Shown here in pieces: positions 17,242-26,835 of a DNA stretch of 64,000 nucleotides (within the stretch, counting starts at the first letter, position 1; each line of letters begins with the position of its first letter). The notes under the pieces were generated by a model, which was not told where the DNA came from, did no database searches, and saw only the letters and a program-made list of their open reading frames with translations. A program made the translations under genes and the position numbers. The DNA is from Phaeobacter sp. CECT 5382 (GTDB taxonomy: Bacteria > Pseudomonadota > Alphaproteobacteria > Rhodobacterales > Rhodobacteraceae), in NCBI RefSeq assembly GCF_001457775.1, contig NZ_CYSG01000015.1:18170-82169 (forward strand), read 5' to 3'.

Positions 17242-17695
17242 ATTTTCCTCCCCCCGCTCCTAAAGAACGGTTCCTTGCCCTGTCTTCTCCGGGCTTCTGC
17301 GCCTTTTTGGCGGATCTCCACGCTGCCTCCTCAAGCGGTGGAACCCTTGGCGTCTAAAAACAGACTAATGAGTATGTTTTTGACCTGTCAATCTATGAGA
17401 CCCAGCGTCAAATGGGCAAAAACAGCCTATTTTTTACGCCTCTGGCCTCCTAGGCTGAGTAAAGGTCCGGGTGTGGGATCTCACCGCTATGCGGTCTCAA
17501 GTCATGTGAAATTCAACCACAGATACGTTGCGTACCTCCTGTCTGGCCAAAGCTTCGCAGAGAATCCCGCACCTTTGCCCTTGGCGCTGCTGCGGGGTGT
17601 GCACCGGCCCCAGACAGCCTGCCACGGGCATTGCAACATCCCCCCGGAAGCTGCTAGGCGCACAAAAATCAATCCGAATACGCGGGTCCCTCATC
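17242..17695. promoter_or_regulatory. Divergent promoter region between livH-type gene and TetR gene
   Basis: 454 bases without a gene between two divergently transcribed units. It must hold the promoter of the transport/ligase operon and that of the TetR gene. The AT-richer part 17350-17440 is the likeliest promoter area. I could not find a convincing TetR palindrome. Confidence 0.4.
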
Positions 17696-18307
17696 ATGTT
17701 TGAACAGATCAGCACGTCCAAAAGTGAAATCCTTGATGCAGCGGCCTACTGCTTCATGGCGCTTGGGGCGGAAACCGCATCTGTCGATGATATTGCCCAC
17801 CGCCTGGGATCGACCAAGGGACGGATATATCACCATTTTCCTTCCAAAGGTGCTTTGCTGTCAGCGGTACAGCTGCGGGCAGCCGGCTTTACCCACTGCG
17901 CAGTTGAAGCTGTGATTGATCCCAGCCTGCCGGCGATCGAGGCCCTGGAGAAGATGTCGCGCAGCCATGTCTACGCGGTGCTCGATTCGCTGCCCTATCA
18001 CAAAGTAATTCTGCAGACCTACACAGGGGCCCGCGCCAAGGCCGTCACCGAGGTTGAGCGCGCTCTGCAATGTAAGGTTCGCGATGGGCAGCGCCAGTAC
18101 GAGGATCTGTTTCGCGCCGAAGTCGCCCGTGGCATAACCGAAGGCAGCCTTGCCACCCGCAACATAACCGTGGCCGTTTCCGGCCTTTTGCTGATTCTCA
18201 ACTCACCCGTTTTTTGGTTCCGCCCCGAGCGTGGCGCCTCAAAAACCTTTGTCGACACCATTGCCCGAGATGTCACCAGCATGGCCTTGGCCAGCCTGCG
18301 CGCTTGA
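17696..18307 (+). CDS. TetR-family transcriptional regulator
   Basis: A 203-residue repressor-type protein. Residues 8-55 form the TetR helix-turn-helix (ILDAAAYCFMALGAETASVDDIAHRLGSTKGRIYHHFPSKGAL). The C-terminal ligand domain has helices typical of TetR_C but no recognisable ligand signature. The ATG at 17696 is chosen because the family N-terminus begins there, although no good ribosome site is visible. It is transcribed away from the liv-type/acyl-CoA ligase operon, so it probably controls that operon, perhaps responding to an acyl-CoA made by the ligase; this is inference. Confidence 0.9.
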   Translation: MFEQISTSKSEILDAAAYCFMALGAETASVDDIAHRLGSTKGRIYHHFPSKGALLSAVQLRAAGFTHCAVEAVIDPSLPAIEALEKMSRSHVYAVLDSLPYHKVILQTYTGARAKAVTEVERALQCKVRDGQRQYEDLFRAEVARGITEGSLATRNITVAVSGLLLILNSPVFWFRPERGASKTFVDTIARDVTSMALASLRA

Positions 18308-18339
18308 GCCTAGTCACCTGGCGGTGTCCAACCGGTGTC

Positions 18340-19293
18340 TCAGGGCGGCGAAATACGGCCCGTATCACCAGCTCCCTCTCTCCGATGACAATGCTGGCGC
18401 AGACAGGCGCAGAACCGCGCACCAAGAGCAGAGAGCTGGTGCTCACTGCGAATGCATAAGCCGACCGGCCCCAACGTGCTTTGTGTATTGATTGCCAGCT
18501 CTCGCATAAGCCCCGCCTCCAGATCCGCGTGTACGACCCCGGCGCTGATAAACCAGATCGCCTGGTGGTTCAGCACAAAGCGGCGCCCAAAAGTCGCCGA
18601 TACCGTCTCGACCGGCGATTGCGGTGCCACAAGCCCCTGCTCCAGAAACATGTGCTCAACCAGCGGGCGGATGATCGCCCCCTGTGAAGGCATCAGCACC
18701 GGATAGGTTTGCAACGCCTCCTGCGGCAGATGCGCCTGCCTCACAAGCGGATGATCTGCCGCCACTACCACGGCAACGCGTTCGTGAAACAATGGTTCAA
18801 AATCGATGCCAGCCATCAGATCCGGTGCAGGCAGTCGCCCCACCACAAGGTCCAGCACACCGCGACGCAGCTGATCCAGCAAATAGCGGTTGTCGCCGGT
18901 CGTGACAGAAAAGCGACTGTGACTGCGGCCCGCGCCCAGCTCTGCCAGCGCATCGGGCACCAGGGTCGCTGAAACCGTGGGCAGCGCCCCGATTGATAGC
19001 TTCGGCCCTTCTTCTGCATCCAACCCCTGCAGCATCGCCACCCCATCCCGCGCCAGCGCCAGACTGCGCCCGGCGTGATCGCGAAACATCTCACCATAGG
19101 AGGACAGGCGAATACCGCGACCATGGCGCTCCACCAGGGGTTTGCCACAGACCGCCTCCAGCTCTCGAATTGCACGGGTCACTGCAGGCTGTGTCATGCC
19201 CAACGCTTCGCCCGCCAAGGTGACGCTACCTTGACGAGCGACCTCGACAAAGACTTCAAGGTGGCGCAGTTTCAAGTGATCCGAGAGACGCAT
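18340..19293 (-). CDS. pcaQ: PcaQ-type LysR regulator
   Basis: A 317-residue LysR regulator. Residues 6-65 are the winged helix-turn-helix (LKLRHLEVFVEVARQGSVTLAGEALGMTQPAVTRAIRELE), and the rest is the inducer-binding domain. It is divergent from pcaC-pcaH-pcaG, the arrangement of PcaQ in Agrobacterium, Sinorhizobium and roseobacters, where beta-carboxy-cis,cis-muconate is the known co-inducer. The start at 19293 matches the PcaQ N-terminus (MRLSDHLKLRHLE); a longer frame upstream runs through the operator region. The C-terminus is longer than the usual PcaQ end by a short basic tail. Confidence 0.88.
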   Translation of the reverse strand: MRLSDHLKLRHLEVFVEVARQGSVTLAGEALGMTQPAVTRAIRELEAVCGKPLVERHGRGIRLSSYGEMFRDHAGRSLALARDGVAMLQGLDAEEGPKLSIGALPTVSATLVPDALAELGAGRSHSRFSVTTGDNRYLLDQLRRGVLDLVVGRLPAPDLMAGIDFEPLFHERVAVVVAADHPLVRQAHLPQEALQTYPVLMPSQGAIIRPLVEHMFLEQGLVAPQSPVETVSATFGRRFVLNHQAIWFISAGVVHADLEAGLMRELAINTQSTLGPVGLCIRSEHQLSALGARFCACLRQHCHRREGAGDTGRISPP

Positions 19294-19353
19294 ATCAATT
19301 CCGCAATGCAAACATGTGTATTTCCGCATTATACAGTTCATTTTCGATATGCG
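19289..19353. promoter_or_regulatory. Candidate PcaQ operator/divergent promoter
   Basis: CGCATATC at 19289-19296 and GATATGCG at 19346-19353 are perfect inverted repeats that frame the space between pcaQ and pcaC. Between them TTCCGCA occurs twice in direct orientation (19299-19305 and 19322-19328), 23 bases apart, about two helical turns. The left arm overlaps the pcaQ start codon, which would give autoregulation. I did not find the rhizobial PcaQ box (ATAAC-type) in exact form. Confidence 0.45.
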
Positions 19354-19404
19354 ATACTCTTCCTGCCCCCGTTGCTAGACACGCAGCCAGACACGAGGAC
19401 CCGG

Positions 19405-19803
19405 ATGGACAACAACAGATATGATCAGGGCATGGCCACACGTCGCGCCGTTTTGGGGGATGCCCATGTGGATCGCGCCGAGGCCGCCAAGACCGATATG
19501 GATCTCGCGTTTCAGGGGCTGATCACCGAAGGCGCCTGGGGCACGGTTTGGTCCTCGGATGGCATCGCGCAGCGGGAACGCTCGATGCTGACGCTGGCGC
19601 TGCTGGCAGCTCTGGGGAATTTCGACGAAATCCCGATGCATATTCGTGCCACTGCCCGTACCGGTGCCAGCAAGCAGGATGTGATCGAGGCCTTTCAGCA
19701 TGTCGCAATCTATGCCGGGGTGCCCCGTGCCAACCACGCGCTGAAGCTTGCCAAACAGACCTATGCCGAAATGGAGGCCGAGAACTCCACCGCCAAAGCC
19801 TGA
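19405..19803 (+). CDS. pcaC: 4-carboxymuconolactone decarboxylase
   Basis: A 132-residue AhpD-like protein of the CMD family. It decarboxylates gamma-carboxymuconolactone to beta-ketoadipate enol-lactone in protocatechuate catabolism. The family core is clear: RERSMLTLALLAALGNFDEIPMHIRATARTGASKQDVIEAFQHVAIYAGVPRANHAL. Length is that of a stand-alone PcaC, not a PcaCD fusion. The start ATG at 19405 has GAGGA ten bases upstream. It is the first gene of the pca operon. Confidence 0.93.
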   Translation: MDNNRYDQGMATRRAVLGDAHVDRAEAAKTDMDLAFQGLITEGAWGTVWSSDGIAQRERSMLTLALLAALGNFDEIPMHIRATARTGASKQDVIEAFQHVAIYAGVPRANHALKLAKQTYAEMEAENSTAKA

Positions 19804-19842
19804 ACCATTGCCCAGCAGCTCCCGATAATAAGGACGCCACAG

Positions 19843-20583
19843 ATGTCAAAACCAACCAAAAGTCAGGGTGATTTCTACCAGCGCGACCGCCGCTGGCATC
19901 CCCCGGCCCTGGATCGCAACTACAAGACCTCGGTGGCGCGTTCACCACAATTTCCGCTGATCAGCCTGGAAAACACCCCCAGCGAGATCACCGGCCCGAC
20001 CTTTGGCCACAATGATATCGCCGCGACCGACAACGACCTTTTGAACAATTTCGCCAGCCCTGGCGAAAGCCCCATTGGCGAGCGCATCATCGTGCATGGT
20101 CGAGTTCTGGATGAAAATGCGCGGCCTGTGCCCAATACCCTGGTCGAGATCTGGCAGGCCAATGCCTCGGGCCGCTATCGTCACAAGAAGGACAAATACC
20201 TTGGGGCGATTGATCCCAATTTTGGTGGCTGCGGCCGCACCATGACGGATGAGGATGGCTACTACTATTTCCGCACCGTAAAACCCGGCGCCTATCCCTG
20301 GCGCAACTGGGTCAATGACTGGCGCCCGGCACATATCCATGTTTCGGTCTTTGGCACAGGCTTTGCCCAGCGCCTGATCACCCAGCTCTATTTCGAAGGT
20401 GATCCGCTGATCGCGCGCTGTCCCATCGTACAATCCATTCCTGACCCCGAGGCCGTTGAGCAGCTCGTTGCCCGCTTGGACCTGAATGCTACCATCCCGC
20501 TGGACACCATTGCCTATAAATTCGACATCGTGCTGCGTGGCCGCCGCTCAACCCTGTTTGAAAACCGTCTGGAGGGAAACTGA
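19843..20583 (+). CDS. pcaH: Protocatechuate 3,4-dioxygenase beta subunit
   Basis: A 246-residue subunit that carries the non-heme Fe(III) site of the intradiol dioxygenase. The iron ligands are visible: Tyr112 in [10 protein letters not shown], Tyr151 in GAYPWRNW, and His164 and His166 in [11 protein letters not shown]. The N-terminal PcaH extension ([25 protein letters not shown]) is also present. With PcaG it opens protocatechuate to 3-carboxy-cis,cis-muconate. It lies 39 bases after pcaC, and pcaG follows one base after its stop. Confidence 0.97.
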   Translation: MSKPTKSQGDFYQRDRRWHPPALDRNYKTSVARSPQFPLISLENTPSEITGPTFGHNDIAATDNDLLNNFASPGESPIGERIIVHGRVLDENARPVPNTLVEIWQANASGRYRHKKDKYLGAIDPNFGGCGRTMTDEDGYYYFRTVKPGAYPWRNWVNDWRPAHIHVSVFGTGFAQRLITQLYFEGDPLIARCPIVQSIPDPEAVEQLVARLDLNATIPLDTIAYKFDIVLRGRRSTLFENRLEGN

Positions 20584-20584
20584 T

Positions 20585-21220
20585 ATGGTTCAGAAGCTGA
20601 ATTTCCTGAAAGAAACCCCTTCGCAGACCGCTGGCCCCTATGTACATATCGGACTTGCCCCCGGCGCTGCCGGGTTTGAGATCTATGATCAGGAACTTGG
20701 CCATGACATTGCAGGCCCCAATGCTGCCGGTGAACGCATCCGCGTCGAAGGCCTGGTCATCGACGGTATCGGATCCCCGGTCAAAGACGTACTGCTGGAG
20801 GCCTGGCAGGCCAATGCAAACGGTGTTTACGCCCACCCCGAACATGCGGGCCCTGATCATACGCATACGGTCGACGAGGGCTTTCGCGGCTGGGGCCGCG
20901 TCATTACCGATTTTGACAGTGGCGAATGGGCTTTTGACACCGTGAAACCCGGCCCTGTAATGGGCCGCAATGGTCAGATGATGGCCCCACATATCAACCT
21001 GTGGATTGTGGCGCGCGGCATTAATGTCGGGCTCAACACCCGGATCTATTTTGAAGATGAGGCAGAAGCCAATACCGCAGACCCCATCATCAATCTCATC
21101 GAATGGGAAAAGCGTCGGGCCACTTTGATTGCAAAGCGGGACATGCGCGACGGCAAAGTGGTATATCGGTTCGACATCCGCCTGCAGGGCGAAGACGAAA
21201 CCGTGTTTTTTGATATCTGA
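20585..21220 (+). CDS. pcaG: Protocatechuate 3,4-dioxygenase alpha subunit
   Basis: A 211-residue alpha subunit of the same intradiol dioxygenase. It shares the fold (PSQTAGPYVHIGL, VLLEAWQANANGVY, GFRGWGRVITD) but lacks the full set of iron ligands, as expected for PcaG. The start is the ATG at 20585, immediately after the pcaH stop, behind GGAGGG. Confidence 0.96.
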   Translation: MVQKLNFLKETPSQTAGPYVHIGLAPGAAGFEIYDQELGHDIAGPNAAGERIRVEGLVIDGIGSPVKDVLLEAWQANANGVYAHPEHAGPDHTHTVDEGFRGWGRVITDFDSGEWAFDTVKPGPVMGRNGQMMAPHINLWIVARGINVGLNTRIYFEDEAEANTADPIINLIEWEKRRATLIAKRDMRDGKVVYRFDIRLQGEDETVFFDI

Positions 21221-21230
21221 GGGTAAAAGC

Positions 21231-22079
21231 ATGAGCACCACCAGCCAGGGCAAACCCTGCATCATCTGCGTCGCCATCACCGGGTCCGTGCCGCGCAAGG
21301 AACATAACCCCGCAGTGCCGGTCAGTATTGCCGAACAGATTGAAAGCACACAGGAAGCCTTTGAAGCCGGAGCCAGCATCGCCCATTGTCATGTGCGCAA
21401 CGCAGATCAGACGCCGACCTCCGATCCAGAGCGGTTTGCCCTGTTGCAGGAAGGGCTGCACAAGCACTGCCCCGGCATGATCGTGCAACTGTCTACGGGT
21501 GGGCGCTCGGGTGCCGGGCAGGAACGCGGCGGTATGCTGTCGCTGCGCCCTGATATGGCCTCGCTTTCGGTTGGGTCGAATAACTTCCCCACGCGGGTCT
21601 ATGAAAACCCACCAGAGCTGGTCGACTGGCTGGCCAGTGAGATGCGCCAATATGAGGTCAAGCCCGAGATCGAAGCCTTTGATCTGTCCCACATCCATCA
21701 GGCGGTAAAAATGAACCGCGATGGCCGCATTGCAGGCAAGCTTTATGTGCAGTTTGTCATGGGTGTCAAAAATGCCATGCCGGTCGATCGCGAGACTTTT
21801 GATTTCTATATCAAAACAGTGAAACGACTGGCACCTGAGGCCGAATGGTGCGGTGCCGGTATTGGCCCCGGTCAGATCCAGATCAATGAATGGGCTATCG
21901 CTGCAGGCGGTCACACCCGCACGGGACTTGAGGACAATCTACGTCTGGATCGTGAAACGCTGGCGCCCTCCAACGCGGCCCTGGTGCAGCGGGCTGTGGA
22001 TCTTTGTGACAAATACGAACGCCCAGTCGCCAGCTGGCCGCAGGCGCGCGACATTCTGGGCCTGCGCCCAGCCAACTGA
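21231..22079 (+). CDS. BKACE-family beta-keto acid cleavage enzyme (DUF849)
   Basis: A 282-residue TIM-barrel protein of the 3-keto-5-aminohexanoate cleavage (Kce)/BKACE family. The zinc-binding AHCHVR (His52, His54) and the later INEWAIAAGGHTRTGLEDNL motif are conserved. The family condenses a beta-keto acid with acetyl-CoA to give acetoacetate plus a CoA ester. Ten bases after pcaG, this member very likely acts on beta-ketoadipate, giving succinyl-CoA and acetoacetate in one step, and so could stand in for PcaIJ and PcaF; that is inference from family and operon position. It is the last gene of the operon; a hairpin follows. Confidence 0.88.
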   Translation: MSTTSQGKPCIICVAITGSVPRKEHNPAVPVSIAEQIESTQEAFEAGASIAHCHVRNADQTPTSDPERFALLQEGLHKHCPGMIVQLSTGGRSGAGQERGGMLSLRPDMASLSVGSNNFPTRVYENPPELVDWLASEMRQYEVKPEIEAFDLSHIHQAVKMNRDGRIAGKLYVQFVMGVKNAMPVDRETFDFYIKTVKRLAPEAEWCGAGIGPGQIQINEWAIAAGGHTRTGLEDNLRLDRETLAPSNAALVQRAVDLCDKYERPVASWPQARDILGLRPAN

Positions 22080-22109
22080 CCAGATGCCGAAGCCGATCAC
22101 GCAAACTTT

Positions 22110-22137
22110 CGGGAGCAGGCGTTTTCACCTGCTCTCG
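22110..22137 (+). terminator. Hairpin after the pca operon
   Basis: GAGCAGG (22113-22119) pairs with CCTGCTC (22128-22134) across an eight-base loop, with flanking CGG/TCG continuation. The T-tract is weak, so termination efficiency is uncertain. Confidence 0.55.
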
Positions 22138-22192
22138 TTTCAATGTCTTCAGGCTTAAACCTCTAGTGGCGGCCTCTAGTCTTTTTCCCTAA

Positions 22193-22597
22193 TCACTGCC
22201 CCAAATCGCCGCACTGTCCCGACAGATCCTTGAGGATCGGACAATCCGGGCGATTATCTCCCGCGCAGCAATGGACCAGTTCTGTCAGCGTGTCCCGCAT
22301 TGCCTGCAGGTCGGCGATCTTGGTTTCGATCTTGCTCAGATGTTCCTGCGCCAGCTGCTTTACATCTCCGCTGGCCCGACTCTCGTCCTCATAAAGCGCC
22401 ATCAGCATGCGACAGTCTTCGATAGTAAAGCCCAGTGCCCGGGCCCGCCCCAGAAAGGCGAGCTTGTGCAGATCCGCCTCGGCAAAACAGCGATAGCCAT
22501 TTTCGCTGCGATGCGGTTTGATCAGGCCGATATCCTCGTAGTAGCGGATGGTCTTGGCCGGCAAGCCCGAGCGGGTAGAAACGTCACCGATATTCAT
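22193..22597 (-). CDS. cueR: CueR-type MerR copper-responsive activator
   Basis: A 134-residue MerR protein. The N-terminus MNIGDVSTRSGLPAKTIRYYEDIGLIKPHRSENGYR is the winged helix, residues about 70-110 the antiparallel coiled-coil helix, and the C-terminal loop has CCAGDNRPDCPIL, the cysteine arrangement that binds Cu(I) in CueR. The start at 22597 sits 23 bases after the copA stop, so it is the downstream partner of copA and probably cotranscribed. A CueR-type promoter precedes copA. Confidence 0.92.
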   Translation of the reverse strand: MNIGDVSTRSGLPAKTIRYYEDIGLIKPHRSENGYRCFAEADLHKLAFLGRARALGFTIEDCRMLMALYEDESRASGDVKQLAQEHLSKIETKIADLQAMRDTLTELVHCCAGDNRPDCPILKDLSGQCGDLGQ

Positions 22598-22619
22598 GCG
22601 GACCTCTGGTTGCGCCGTC

Positions 22620-25121
22620 TTATTCGGCAGGGCTGTGAATGGGCAGCGCAGGGGATTGCACTGTGTCCCCCTCATCTATGCCGGATTTCAGCCGATGCAA
22701 GCGCAGAGCATTGCTCAGCACAAAGACGCTCGACAGGGCCATGGCGCCAGCCGCCAGCGCGGGCGACAGCAATGGCCCGCCAAATGGATACAAGACACCC
22801 GCCGCCACCGGCACCAAAAGGATGTTGTAGCCAAAGGCCCAGCCGAGGTTCTGTCGGATATTGCGCATGGTTGCCCGGCTGATGGTCAGCGCATCAAGCG
22901 TGCGGCGCAGATCGCCTGATACCAGCACCACATCCGCAGCCTCGATTGCAACGTCAGTGCCGGTTCCAATGGCAATGCCCACATCGGCAGCAGCCAGAGC
23001 GGGTGCATCATTCAGCCCATCGCCGACAAAGGCCAATTTGCCATACTGCGTCTGCAGATCCTGCAGCGCAGCCACCTTGTCACCCGGCAGACAGTCTGCC
23101 CGAACAGCATCGATGCCCAGCCGTGCCGCAATCGCTTGCGCTGTGCCGGTGGCGTCGCCCGTGATCATCGCCACTTTTAGCCCCTGCGCCTGAAGGGCTC
23201 GGATCGCCGCTGGCGTGTCTGGCTTGACAGGATCAGCGACCGACAGCAGCGCCGCAGTCGCGCCATTGATGGCAGCATAAAACGGCGTCTCGCCCTCGGA
23301 CGCCCAAAGATCAGCCTGCGCCTTGAACGTATCGCAAGCGATCCCCTCGCTCTGCATCAAGCGTTCAGCCCCCACCAGAACCTCCCGCCCCTCGACCATG
23401 GCCCGCAGCCCGTACCCTGGGATGGCTTCAACCTTTTCGGCTTTGGGCAGGCCTTTCCCAGCCGCCGCGACCAACGCCTTGGCGATGGGGTGTTCAGACT
23501 GGGCCTCTGCCGCGCCGATCAAACGCAAAACAGCTTCACGCTCAAATCCTTCGGCAGCTTGGAAATTGGTCAGGGCTGGGTGGCCCTCGGTCAGGGTGCC
23601 GGTCTTGTCCAATGCGACGACCTGCACCTCTTCGAGGCGTTGCAGCGCGTCGCCTTTGCGAAATAGAACGCCCAGTTGCGCCGCGCGGCCAATGCCCACC
23701 ATGATCGAGGTCGGCGTGGCCAGCCCCATGGCGCAGGGACAGGCAATGATCAGCACCGAAACCCCGGCAACCAGTGCCAGCGGCAAGGCAGGCGCCGGTC
23801 CCAACAGCAGCCAGGCCAACACCGTTAGTACTGCGGCCAGCATCACCGCGGGCACAAACCACAGCGTGATCCGGTCAACCAGCCCCTGCACCGGCAGCTT
23901 GGCCCCCTGTGCTTGTTCCACCATCTGGATGATCTGCGCCAAGGCCGTGTCGCGCCCCACATGGGTCACCCGAAACTCCAGCACGCCCGCACCATTGACG
24001 GTCCCGGCAGAGACCCGCGCGCCTGCGGCCTTGCTCACCGGCACAGGTTCACCGCTCAACATGCTTTCATCAACATAGGAGCTGCCCGAGATCACCTCTC
24101 CGTCCAGAGCAAACCGCGCGCCGGGACGCACCCGGATCAGATCTCCGGCGGCGATATCGTCCACCGGTGTTTCTATTACCGCATCGCCGCTGATGACTTC
24201 AGCTGTTTTCGGCTGCAGCCCGGCCAGTTTGCGAATGGCGGCCCCCGTGCGCCCCTTGGCACGGGCTTCCAGCAGGCGCCCCGTCAAGATCAGCACCACA
24301 ATCACCGCTGCAGCCTCGTAGTAGACATTGGCAGTGCCCGTCGGCAGCAGCCCAGGCGCAAAGGTGGAGATCACCGAAAACCCATAGGCCGCTGCCGTGC
24401 CCAGCGCTACCAGCGCATTCATATCCGGCGCCAGCCGCCATAGCGCTGGAAGGCCCTTGCTGTAAAACTGCCGCCCCGGCCCGAACAGCACCAAGGAGGT
24501 CAACAGAAACTGGATCAAATAGCTGGTCTGATGGCCGATATTGGCCATCACCCAATGATGCATCGCGGGCACCATATGGCTGCCCATCTCGATGATGAAC
24601 ACCGGCAGCGTCAGGACAGCCGCGATCAAAACCTGACGCGACAGGGTTTTGATCTCATCTGCCTTGCGCTGACTGGCCTCGGCGCTTGCATCGGCCTCTG
24701 TTCCGCGCAAGCGCGCCGGATAGCCCGCCTGGGTGCTGGCGGCGATCAGATCAGCAGCGCGGCTGGCGCCGGTCAGATAGCTGACCTGCGCGCTCTCGCG
24801 CGCAAGATTGACATCCGCCGTCACAACACCCGGTACACGGCGCAATGCGGCCTCGACGCGACCAACGCAGGAAGCGCAGCTCAACCCGTCGATATCGAGA
24901 TCCAGATGTGACAGCGCCGCCGGGTAGCCAGCCTGTTGCAGAGCATCGGTCAAGTCAGACAGTGGCACATCCTGCGCCAAATCGACCTGGCCTTTGGCAC
25001 TGGCCAGATTGACAGATGAAGTCTGCACACCCGGCACAGCCGCCAGGGCGCGTTCAGCCCGTCCGGCACAGCCCGCACAGTTGAGACCGGTGATTTGCAG
25101 TGAAAGATGGCGCTGTTCCAT
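22620..25121 (-). CDS. copA: Cu(I)-exporting P1B-type ATPase
   Basis: An 833-residue inner-membrane copper pump. Two N-terminal heavy-metal domains carry GLNCAGCAGRAE (about residue 13) and GLSCASCVGRVE (about 81). Membrane helices follow, with CPC in IIACPCAMGLATP at the metal site. The phosphorylation motif DKTGTLTEG, the HP motif SEHPIAKAL and the hinge GDGLNDAPAL are intact. The start is the ATG at 25121 (MEQRHLSLQITGLNC); a longer frame runs through the promoter. It exports Cu(I) from the cytoplasm using ATP and is activated by CueR. Confidence 0.96.
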   Translation of the reverse strand: MEQRHLSLQITGLNCAGCAGRAERALAAVPGVQTSSVNLASAKGQVDLAQDVPLSDLTDALQQAGYPAALSHLDLDIDGLSCASCVGRVEAALRRVPGVVTADVNLARESAQVSYLTGASRAADLIAASTQAGYPARLRGTEADASAEASQRKADEIKTLSRQVLIAAVLTLPVFIIEMGSHMVPAMHHWVMANIGHQTSYLIQFLLTSLVLFGPGRQFYSKGLPALWRLAPDMNALVALGTAAAYGFSVISTFAPGLLPTGTANVYYEAAAVIVVLILTGRLLEARAKGRTGAAIRKLAGLQPKTAEVISGDAVIETPVDDIAAGDLIRVRPGARFALDGEVISGSSYVDESMLSGEPVPVSKAAGARVSAGTVNGAGVLEFRVTHVGRDTALAQIIQMVEQAQGAKLPVQGLVDRITLWFVPAVMLAAVLTVLAWLLLGPAPALPLALVAGVSVLIIACPCAMGLATPTSIMVGIGRAAQLGVLFRKGDALQRLEEVQVVALDKTGTLTEGHPALTNFQAAEGFEREAVLRLIGAAEAQSEHPIAKALVAAAGKGLPKAEKVEAIPGYGLRAMVEGREVLVGAERLMQSEGIACDTFKAQADLWASEGETPFYAAINGATAALLSVADPVKPDTPAAIRALQAQGLKVAMITGDATGTAQAIAARLGIDAVRADCLPGDKVAALQDLQTQYGKLAFVGDGLNDAPALAAADVGIAIGTGTDVAIEAADVVLVSGDLRRTLDALTISRATMRNIRQNLGWAFGYNILLVPVAAGVLYPFGGPLLSPALAAGAMALSSVFVLSNALRLHRLKSGIDEGDTVQSPALPIHSPAE

Positions 25122-25156
25122 GGTGAAACCCCAGAGATCGTCTTTGTCTGTGGTCG

Positions 25157-25187
25157 GATATGGGGCTTCCAGCGAGGGGAAGGTCAA
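25157..25187 (-). promoter_or_regulatory. CueR-type promoter of copA
   Basis: On the minus strand the -35 element TTGACC (25182-25187) is followed by CTTCCCCTCGCTGGAAG, a dyad CTTCC/GGAAG that fills the abnormally long (about 19-base) spacer, and by a CATATC-like -10 (25157-25162). A long spacer with a central palindrome is the hallmark of MerR-family activated promoters, here for CueR. Confidence 0.85.
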
Positions 25188-25506
25188 GCCCGCAGTGTAC
25201 AAAAGCCCAACAAAAATTCTGCCGAAACTTTGGATAGGCTGTGCCTAACTCAGGCCGCAAGGAGCGCCCTGAATTGGCTGGAATGCGTCATTATACGTCG
25301 GTTTTGAGCCCTGCGCGAAATCTTGGAAAAGTTAGAGGGTAAGCCAAGACTTGCCTGATCACTTTGGCGAATGTAACGCTAGGCAAACCACACCCGGACC
25401 GCGCGTTTTTGTGACACCATGTCTTGGGATGTGAACTGGATTTTTCGGGGATCTTTTGCCCAGTTGGCGACAAGAACTCCATCAACAGAACGAAGGACCG
25501 CAAATC
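25188..25506. other. Intergenic region upstream of copA and the formaldehyde dehydrogenase
   Basis: About 319 bases between the copA promoter and the divergent dehydrogenase. No gene is seen. It should contain the promoter for the latter; I do not see a clear element. Confidence 0.4.
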
Positions 25507-26622
<1,116 letters not shown>

Positions 26623-26646
26623 AGCCACGCATCAAAAAAACCATCT

Positions 26647-26684
26647 AAAAGGCGCAGCTCCGAGTCCCGGAGACTGCGCCTTTT
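26647..26684 (+). terminator. Rho-independent terminator
   Basis: AAAAGGCGCAG...CTGCGCCTTTT forms a long stem with an inner TCCG/CGGA pair and a TTTTCTTT tail, just after the dehydrogenase gene. The A-rich left flank makes it possibly bidirectional. Confidence 0.9.
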
Positions 26685-26835
26685 CTTTGATACCGCGGTC
26701 TGCAAATACGGCAATCCTCTTGCTCCCAGACACATATTTTTGCGCGCGACAAAAGGCTGCCTTTGGCATTGCGCGCACTCCGCTGTATACTTCGTCAACC
26801 AGATCGGCTTCAGATCAGGAACGAGGAAAATAAGC

